DNA of 9,284 bases from Elusimicrobiaceae bacterium (GTDB lineage Bacteria; Elusimicrobiota; Elusimicrobia; Elusimicrobiales; Elusimicrobiaceae), in assembly GCA_024405075.1 (NCBI GenBank), contig JAKSPG010000043.1, positions 1 through 9,284 on the forward strand, read 5' to 3'. The notes beneath the pieces were generated by a model. The model saw nothing but the letters and a program-made list of their open reading frames with translations, had not been told where the DNA came from and did no database searches. The position numbers and the translations under genes are program-made. Position 1 is the first letter of the stretch. Every line of letters begins with the position of its first letter. This document shows positions 5,128 through 9,284 of this stretch, piece by piece.

Positions 5128-5805
5128 CAAAAAGACATATCAAAAAATAACTTGTCATGCCGGATTACTCCCTCGCTCGTCACCCCGCAGGGTTTCTATG
5201 CGGGGTATAGCGAGGGACATAAAGTCGCCCCGTTATATTCCGCACTAAAACACTGCGGAATGACGAACGGGGCGAGAGGCTTTACCCTCATTGAACTTTT
5301 GGTCGTCATCCTTATCATTGGCATTTTGGCGGCGGTGGCCGTACCGCAATATCAAAAAGTAACGGAAAAAAGCAAAGCAACGCAAGCATTAAGTTTGCTT
5401 AAATCAGTTATTCAAGCACAAGAAGTTTATCATATAGCCAATGGTTCTTATGCGAATAATTTTGACGAACTGGCCCTAGAAATTCCATGGACAGACCACA
5501 CGCCTTGTTGGGGTAACCCAAGAGATCAAAAATCAAATGCAGACTGGACAATAGAAATACAAAATGAGGAAAATTTTACAAACACTCATATCTGCCGGAC
5601 GAGCGGGAAATATGCAGGAGCCGGTTTTGAATGGGTTTTTGAAACAATATCCGGCGCGCCAAAACAACAAATTTTATGTTTTGAGAGGACGGCGGGTGCA
5701 AAACTTTTATTTAATTCTAAATTATCCGCGGGAGATTATTGCGTTAAACTATTCAACGGGATGCAAACCAACGGAGGCTCCGGAAGATATTATTTATTAC
5801 CGTAA
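5125..5805 (+). CDS. Pilin B: type IV pilin-like protein with a 52-residue leader
   Basis: A 226-residue prepilin. GFTLIE at 52-57 marks the prepilin peptidase site (cleavage after G52, F53 methylated, E57 the +5 Glu), followed by the hydrophobic helix and the shared ANGSYANNFDELALEIPW motif. The globular domain closely resembles pilin D: both have an ISGKY/TSGKY-type segment, a GDYCVK motif and a GRYY end. The 52-residue leader is far longer than usual. About 41 of its codons (5152-5274) are a palindromic repeat encoding LSCR...GMTNGA. The start at 5125 is supported by AAGGAG with 6-nt spacing. An internal ATG at 5260 would give the short leader MTNGARG but lacks a Shine-Dalgarno. The frame stays open upstream to 4984, but that is the structured leader. 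It ends 9 nt from the convergent mtaB stop, with no terminator seen. Confidence 0.9.
   Translation: MQKDISKNNLSCRITPSLVTPQGFYAGYSEGHKVAPLYSALKHCGMTNGARGFTLIELLVVILIIGILAAVAVPQYQKVTEKSKATQALSLLKSVIQAQEVYHIANGSYANNFDELALEIPWTDHTPCWGNPRDQKSNADWTIEIQNEENFTNTHICRTSGKYAGAGFEWVFETISGAPKQQILCFERTAGAKLLFNSKLSAGDYCVKLFNGMQTNGGSGRYYLLP
5152..5274 (+). repeat. In-frame double palindromic element inside pilin B leader peptide
   Basis: The 123-nt element (41 codons) begins TTGTCATGCCG and ends with GCGGAATGACGAACGGGGCG, so near-inverted GTCAT/ATGAC ends are visible. The first palindrome has outer stem CCCTCGCT 5170-5177 with AGCGAGGG 5209-5216 and inner stem ACCCCGCA 5182-5189 with TGCGGGGT 5199-5206. The second has outer stem CGCCCCGTT 5226-5234 with AACGGGGCG 5266-5274 and inner stem ATTCCGCA 5237-5244 with TGCGGAAT 5254-5261. 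All stems are perfect. It contains no stop in the pilin frame. A sister copy lies at 7294-7425. Confidence 0.85.
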
Positions 5806-5814
5806 TTTATAAAC

Positions 5815-7047
5815 TTATTTTACAGTTCCATAGCACACCGTCCCTTCCGCATGCGTGATTTTTACACGGACAAGTCCACGCAAATTTGGGGGGACATTTT
5901 CTAAAATTACTTGTTGGAAATTAGAGGTAAGGCCACACATTTTACCGGACGCGTGTTCTTCTATAAAAACCATTTGTTCGGTACTTACAAAAGAAGCAGC
6001 GAAATTAGCACGCAATTCTTTGTCTAAGGCCCGCAACTCTTCCGCGCGACGCTTAATTTCGTCGGTTGGCAGTTGCGGCAGGTTGGCGGCTTTGGTACCG
6101 GGGCGCGGTGAATAACTAAATACGTGCAAGCCAGCCAACTTTTGCGCGCGGATAAAATCAACCGTTTCTTCAAAATTTTGTTCTGTTTCGGTGGGAAATC
6201 CGGCAATTACGTCTGCAAAAATGCCAATTTGCGCCACACTGGCACGCAAATCGGCCACGCGCGCGGCATATTGCGCCGTATTGTAATGACGGTTCATCGC
6301 GTGTAGCACCGGGTCGCTCCCGGCTTGCAACGGCAGGTGCAAATAATTGCAAAAACGCGCCGGATGATTTTGCATGGCTTGGATAATTCCGTCAGAAACC
6401 GTTTGCAATTCTATGGACGAAAACCGCACGCGAAATTCGCCCGGCAACCGGGCAATTTCTTTACACAAAGCGGCTAAATCCGCCCCCGTTTGCGGACAGC
6501 AAAAATTGCCAATATTGATGCCCGTAAGCACTACTTCGGCAAATCCGTTTTTAACTAAATTTTTGATTTCCGCCAGTACATCCGCCACGGGTTTGGAGCG
6601 TTTTACGTTGCGCGCAAACGGCACAATGCAGTACGAGCAAAAACAGTCGCACCCGTCTTGAATTTTAATAAACGCGCGGCTGTGCCCCTCGTGGCCGGAT
6701 ACCGTCCAGCAAATGTCTTCTTCGTTAAAAAGCACACGGCCCAAATCGTATTTTCCTATGATTTGCGCCGACGGGAAAACTTCCCGTATATGCGCGGCGT
6801 GCGCCGCCGCATAACAACCCGTCAGCACGAGTCGCGCTGACGGGTTGCGGCGGGAAATTTGACGGATCAGTTTTTCTACATCTTTATCGGCCTCACGGGT
6901 AACGGTACACGTATTTAACAAACAAATATCAGCGGTCTCAAAACTTGCTGCCGGAGCAAAACCGTGGCGCAAAAAATCTTCCCGGATGGCCTGGCTTTCC
7001 ACTTGGTTGACACGGCAACCGAACGTCTTAATAAAAAATTTCTTCAT
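5815..7047 (-). CDS. mtaB: tRNA methylthiotransferase, MtaB family (MiaB-like radical SAM)
   Basis: A 410-residue radical-SAM methylthiotransferase. The N-terminal UPF0004 domain has the three expected cluster Cys: KTFGCRVN (C11), LNTCTVT (C47) and LTGCYA (C78). The radical SAM signature CxxxCxxC is C133-C137-C140 in GCDCFCSYCIVPFAR. A C-terminal region of about 60 residues is TRAM-like and would bind tRNA. The LNTCTVT and ADKD pattern and the short N-terminus favour MtaB, which converts t6A37 to ms2t6A37 in tRNAs, over MiaB or RimO; this is inference. I chose the ATG at 7047 because family homology begins there (MKKFFIKTFGC). The frame runs open to 7167, but that part encodes nothing recognisable and covers a palindromic element. 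No clear Shine-Dalgarno is seen. It is convergent with pilin B (9-nt gap) and divergent from pilin C. Confidence 0.9.
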   Translation of the reverse strand: MKKFFIKTFGCRVNQVESQAIREDFLRHGFAPAASFETADICLLNTCTVTREADKDVEKLIRQISRRNPSARLVLTGCYAAAHAAHIREVFPSAQIIGKYDLGRVLFNEEDICWTVSGHEGHSRAFIKIQDGCDCFCSYCIVPFARNVKRSKPVADVLAEIKNLVKNGFAEVVLTGINIGNFCCPQTGADLAALCKEIARLPGEFRVRFSSIELQTVSDGIIQAMQNHPARFCNYLHLPLQAGSDPVLHAMNRHYNTAQYAARVADLRASVAQIGIFADVIAGFPTETEQNFEETVDFIRAQKLAGLHVFSYSPRPGTKAANLPQLPTDEIKRRAEELRALDKELRANFAASFVSTEQMVFIEEHASGKMCGLTSNFQQVILENVPPNLRGLVRVKITHAEGTVCYGTVK

Positions 7048-7095
7048 ACTTATATTGTAACTTTTTATCCTGCCGGAATGCCGCAACAAAAAATC

Positions 7096-7125
7096 TTGAC
7101 AAATCAAAAAAAAAAACGATAATAG
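7096..7125 (+). promoter_or_regulatory. Sigma70-type promoter of pilin C
   Basis: A perfect -35 TTGACA (7096-7101) is followed by an A-rich spacer and GATAAT (7118-7123, 16-nt spacer) or TAATAG (7120-7125, 18-nt spacer). The start near 7130 gives a 5' UTR of about 140 nt. The other two plus-strand pilins lack such a -35, so C is probably expressed differently. Confidence 0.75.
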
Positions 7126-7162
7126 AGTGTCGGACAAAAAAAGACGTTCATTAAACAAAGAC

Positions 7163-7243
7163 GTCATGCTGAACTTGTTTCAGCATCTCACCTTGTTTCT
7201 GTTTTAGAAAGCGGTAGAGATCCTAAAATAAATTCAGGATGAC
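7163..7243 (+). repeat. GTCAT...ATGAC palindromic element in 5' UTR of pilin C
   Basis: The 81-nt element has terminal inverted repeats GTCAT (7163-7167) and ATGAC (7239-7243). Three hairpins: ATGCTGAA 7166-7173 with TTCAGCAT 7179-7186; ATCTCACC 7185-7192 with GGTAGAGAT 7213-7221 (one bulged A), with TTTCT/AGAAA inside; and ATCCT 7220-7224 with AGGAT 7236-7240. The neighbouring stems share a few bases, so not all can form fully at once. It looks like a small interspersed, non-autonomous repeat. It lies in the transcribed leader just before the Shine-Dalgarno of pilin C. Confidence 0.7.
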
Positions 7244-7272
7244 AATATGATTATGATTAAGGAGCAAACAAC

Positions 7273-7926
7273 ATGAAAAACAGAAATAATAATTTGTCAT
7301 ACCGCACACCCCACCACTCGTCATCCCGGTACTCGCCGTACGGGCGTATGCGGGATATAGTGGTGGGTTTCTTTAACGCCCCGTTATATCCCGGATTACA
7401 AATTTCCGGGATGACGAACGGGGCGGGCGCATTTACATTAATTGAACTCTTAGTCGTCGTCCTCATCATCGGTATTTTGGCGGCAGTCGCGCTCCCGCAG
7501 TATCAAAAAGCGGTACTGAAAAGCCGCACCGTACAATTACTTACGTTAGCCGATGCATTGCGTACCGCCCAACAGATGTATCATTTAGCAAATAACACCT
7601 ATGCGAATAATTTTGACGAATTAGATATAGAACTACCACCGGGAGCGACTATCTCCTCCTATGGGCAAAACGCAGAACAAGCCCGCTGGCCTGATAATAA
7701 AATTGCTTTCACTATGGTTAACAACAACGCCGCTTACGTGAGAGATGACAAATATCAGATAGGCATACATAGCCGTTTTGCCGGCGGACATTTGTGCCAA
7801 TCGTACACCACACTTGGCGATAAAGTTTGCTTGAGTTTAGGTGGAACTTATCAAGGAACGGCTTGTACAACACAGGAAAATTTACAGGCCGGAGCACACG
7901 GCTGTAATGAGTATATATTTCCGTAA
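7273..7926 (+). CDS. Pilin C: type IV pilin-like protein with a 53-residue leader and Ala at -1
   Basis: A 217-residue prepilin. The helix starts FTLIELLVVV at F54 with E58 as the +5 Glu, and the ANNTYANNFDELDIELP motif opens the globular domain. The C-terminus has four Cys in the pattern LCQ...KVCLSLGG...ACTT...GCNEY. The residue before the cleavage site is Ala53, not the usual Gly. The 53-residue leader contains a 44-codon palindromic repeat (7294-7425), homologous and in the same phase as that of pilin B. The start at 7273 is supported by AAGGAG (7259-7264) with 8-nt spacing. An internal ATG at 7411 would give the leader MTNGAGA but has no Shine-Dalgarno. Its 5' UTR is unlike those of A and B: it has a canonical promoter and a different repeat. 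It stops 4 nt from the convergent rsmE stop. Likely role: a minor or alternative pilus or pseudopilus subunit. Confidence 0.9.
   Translation: MKNRNNNLSYRTPHHSSSRYSPYGRMRDIVVGFFNAPLYPGLQISGMTNGAGAFTLIELLVVVLIIGILAAVALPQYQKAVLKSRTVQLLTLADALRTAQQMYHLANNTYANNFDELDIELPPGATISSYGQNAEQARWPDNKIAFTMVNNNAAYVRDDKYQIGIHSRFAGGHLCQSYTTLGDKVCLSLGGTYQGTACTTQENLQAGAHGCNEYIFP
7294..7425 (+). repeat. In-frame double palindromic element inside pilin C leader peptide
   Basis: The 132-nt element (44 codons) begins TTGTCATACCG and ends GATGACGAACGGGGCG. The first palindrome has outer stem CCCACCACT 7310-7318 with AGTGGTGGG 7359-7367, inner stem ATCCCG 7323-7328 with CGGGAT 7351-7356 and a small CGCC/GGCG apex. The second has outer stem CGCCCCGTT 7377-7385 with AACGGGGCG 7417-7425, identical to the copy in pilin B, and inner stem ATCCCGG 7388-7394 with CCGGGAT 7406-7412. 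Three of the four stems differ from the B copy yet pair perfectly. Confidence 0.85.
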
Positions 7927-7930
7927 GAAG

Positions 7931-8629
7931 TTATAACATTTTAGCACACGCGGCCATGCACGCCGTTTCGGCCCGCAGGATATTTACGCCCAGCGTAACG
8001 GCCGGGGTGCGGTGTGTGGCGGCTAGCGAAATTTCTTCCTCGCTCCACCCGCCCGCCGGGCCGATAAACACGCGCAGTTGTTTGGGGTTACCCAACTGTT
8101 GCACGCCCCACGATAAGGTGTGCGTTTGTTCGGCCTCGTAGGCAATTAAGGACGAAATTTTTTCGTCGGAAATTATTTGTGAAAACGGCGCGGGCGGTAA
8201 AATTTTTGGCAAAAAAGGCGTATTGCATTGTTTGCAGGCAGAAAGCATAATTTGCTGCCAACGCGGTAATTTGTCCTGGTATTTTTTTAGAACATCATAC
8301 TCGCTACGCGCGGAAGAAATCGGTTGAAAAAAGGATACGCCCAGCTGCGTGCATTTGTCTAATGTTTCTTCTAACCCAACGCGTGAGTTGGGTACAAAAC
8401 AAAGCGTAATTTCCAGCGAAACCCGGCGAACGTACCTTGGCTTTAACAGCGTGCCGCGCACGAAATTTTTTTGAATTTTATCAATACGCGCGTCGTATTG
8501 TCGGCCGGAGCCGTCAAAAACGAGGATGTTATCCCCCTCTTTATGGCGTTGCACCACGGCGGCGTGGTGGGCTTCATCATCCAAGAGGAAGAACTCCGTT
8601 TCTTTGATATCCGCAAAGTACTGTGGCAT
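7931..8629 (-). CDS. rsmE: 16S rRNA (uracil-1498-N3)-methyltransferase
   Basis: A 232-residue SPOUT-family enzyme, close to the usual length of about 240. It methylates N3 of U1498 in 16S rRNA, in the decoding region of the 30S subunit, using SAM. Visible: an N-terminal PUA-like domain (HHAAVVQRHKEGDNILVFDGSG, about 20-42), the DKCTQLGV...P...ARSE segment (91-110), and the C-terminal knot with FIGPAGGWSEEEI (188-200) and LGVNILRAETA (213-223), which form the SAM site. Two variations from the usual motifs: GPEGG reads GPAGG, and the LGxRILR Arg is replaced by Asn. The overall fold signature is intact, so I still call RsmE. The start ATG has no Shine-Dalgarno. Pilin D ends 51 nt upstream on the same strand, so read-through or co-transcription is likely. 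It is convergent with pilin C. Confidence 0.92.
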   Translation of the reverse strand: MPQYFADIKETEFFLLDDEAHHAAVVQRHKEGDNILVFDGSGRQYDARIDKIQKNFVRGTLLKPRYVRRVSLEITLCFVPNSRVGLEETLDKCTQLGVSFFQPISSARSEYDVLKKYQDKLPRWQQIMLSACKQCNTPFLPKILPPAPFSQIISDEKISSLIAYEAEQTHTLSWGVQQLGNPKQLRVFIGPAGGWSEEEISLAATHRTPAVTLGVNILRAETACMAACAKML

Positions 8630-8680
8630 ACGGATATTGTAGCTTTTTTGAGCAATAGGGAAAAAGACATCTTCTTAAAA

Positions 8681-9244
8681 TTAGAACGGACAAGAATAAT
8701 AATATCTTCCGTTAGGATACGTGGAATGTGTCTCTGCACAACGCATAATTTTTACACAATAGTCACCCTCACTACCTTCAAATACTTTTCCTTCAGCAGT
8801 TTTTTCTACACAATTCCGATTTCCATTCGCCACATTAATCACAAAACCGACTCCTTCATATTTTCCGCTGATGCGGCCCAAGCATATGGCACCCCCAAAC
8901 CCCGTTTCTTTGTAGAGTTGCATGGACCATAAATCATTGGAACGGGTATCTTTCATCACAGAGGCATTACGCCATTTTACGTTTCCCGTCCACGGAATTT
9001 CCACGGCAAGTTCGTCAAATCTTTCCGGCCAATCGCCATTGGCTAAATAGTAATTTTGCGCCGCCTGTTGTAGCGATTTGAGCAACGGTAATGCCTCACT
9101 GGCGCGCGCCCTTTCTACCGCTTTTTGATATTGCGGCAAGGCCACCGCCGCTAAAATACCAATGATTAACACCACTACCAACAACTCAATAAGCGTAAAT
9201 GCTTTTATATCTAAACGGCCTGTAAAACTACTTTTATTTTGCAT
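8681..9244 (-). CDS. Pilin D: type IV pilin-like protein, Ala at -1
   Basis: A 187-residue prepilin. The 15-residue leader MQNKSSFTGRLDIKA is followed by FTLIELLVVV (F16, E20 at +5), the hydrophobic helix with ALPQYQKAV, and the ANGDWPERFDELAVEIPW motif. The residue at -1 is Ala, as in pilin C, where Gly is the norm. The globular part resembles pilin B: ISGKYEGVGF, GDYCVK and a GRYYYS C-terminus, with Cys placed to form disulfides. It has no palindromic insertion. The mRNA sequence AAGGGGGG before the ATG serves as a Shine-Dalgarno-like site. Only 40 nt upstream are in the window, so whether a structured leader like A and B precedes it cannot be seen. It is followed by rsmE on the same strand. 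Confidence 0.92.
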   Translation of the reverse strand: MQNKSSFTGRLDIKAFTLIELLVVVLIIGILAAVALPQYQKAVERARASEALPLLKSLQQAAQNYYLANGDWPERFDELAVEIPWTGNVKWRNASVMKDTRSNDLWSMQLYKETGFGGAICLGRISGKYEGVGFVINVANGNRNCVEKTAEGKVFEGSEGDYCVKIMRCAETHSTYPNGRYYYSCPF

Positions 9245-9284
9245 ATATATCCCCCCTTATAAATGGGCTTATAGGCAAAATGTA

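Noticed and set aside
7048..7167. 40-codon N-terminal extension of mtaB
   Set aside because: Family homology begins at the ATG at 7047; the extension has no recognisable sequence and overlaps the promoter and UTR region of pilin C.
7196..7214. Possible remnant of the A/B leader block (TTTCTGTTTTAGAAAGCGG) in the pilin C 5' UTR
   Set aside because: The similarity to the conserved block is short and gapped and falls inside a hairpin of the palindromic repeat; no other leader helices follow.
1..9284. CRISPR array, tRNA, rRNA, transposase or toxin-antitoxin genes
   Set aside because: No regularly spaced direct repeats, no tRNA cloverleaf, no rRNA blocks and no transposase or toxin motifs were seen on either strand.

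Overview
The window looks like a chromosomal segment of a gut-type Elusimicrobiota bacterium (Elusimicrobium or a relative). The main reason is the number of PulG/PilE-type prepilin paralogs sharing the core FTLIELLVVVLIIGILAAVALPQY-type N-terminus (split here as FTLIELLVVV and LIIGILAAVALPQY), scattered among housekeeping genes. This is an inference from family resemblance; no rRNA or other marker is present.

Layout. Bases 1-210 hold the 3' end of a gene, possibly another pilin-like protein, closed by a clear intrinsic terminator (227-266). Bases 300-548 are a long structured 5' leader feeding pilin gene A (549-1088, +). A minus-strand operon follows, glmU-prs-rplY-pth (4746 down to 1120), the same order as the gcaD-prs-ctc-spoVC cluster of Bacillus. 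It supplies UDP-GlcNAc for the envelope, PRPP, ribosomal protein bL25 and peptidyl-tRNA hydrolase. It starts from a good sigma70-type promoter (4781-4809). Divergent from it is a second copy of the structured leader (4873-5124) driving pilin gene B (5125-5805, +). Tail to tail with B lies mtaB (7047-5815, -), a tRNA methylthiotransferase. Divergent from mtaB is pilin gene C (7273-7926, +), with its own TTGACA promoter and a palindromic repeat in its 5' UTR. Tail to tail with C is rsmE (8629-7931, -), which lies 51 nt downstream of pilin gene D (9244-8681, -) and may be co-transcribed with it.

The most interesting content is in the pilin leaders. The about 250-nt leaders of A and B share a 28-nt identical block and a common secondary structure. 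Several helices have different sequences in the two copies but keep pairing: a 10-bp long-range helix, a hairpin of the same 11-position layout with a UUCG loop in A and a GCGA loop in B, and an RBS hairpin that places the Shine-Dalgarno in the loop and the start codon in the stem. I match it to no RNA class I know. Some segments can pair in mutually exclusive ways, which suggests a translational switch or a structured, stabilised mRNA 5' end.

Pilins B and C carry a second unusual feature. A 123-nt and a 132-nt double palindrome sit in frame inside the prepilin signal peptide and stretch it to 52-53 residues. The stems again differ in sequence but stay complementary. The arrangement resembles the in-frame Rickettsia palindromic elements. 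A related GTCAT...ATGAC element lies in the 5' UTR of C.
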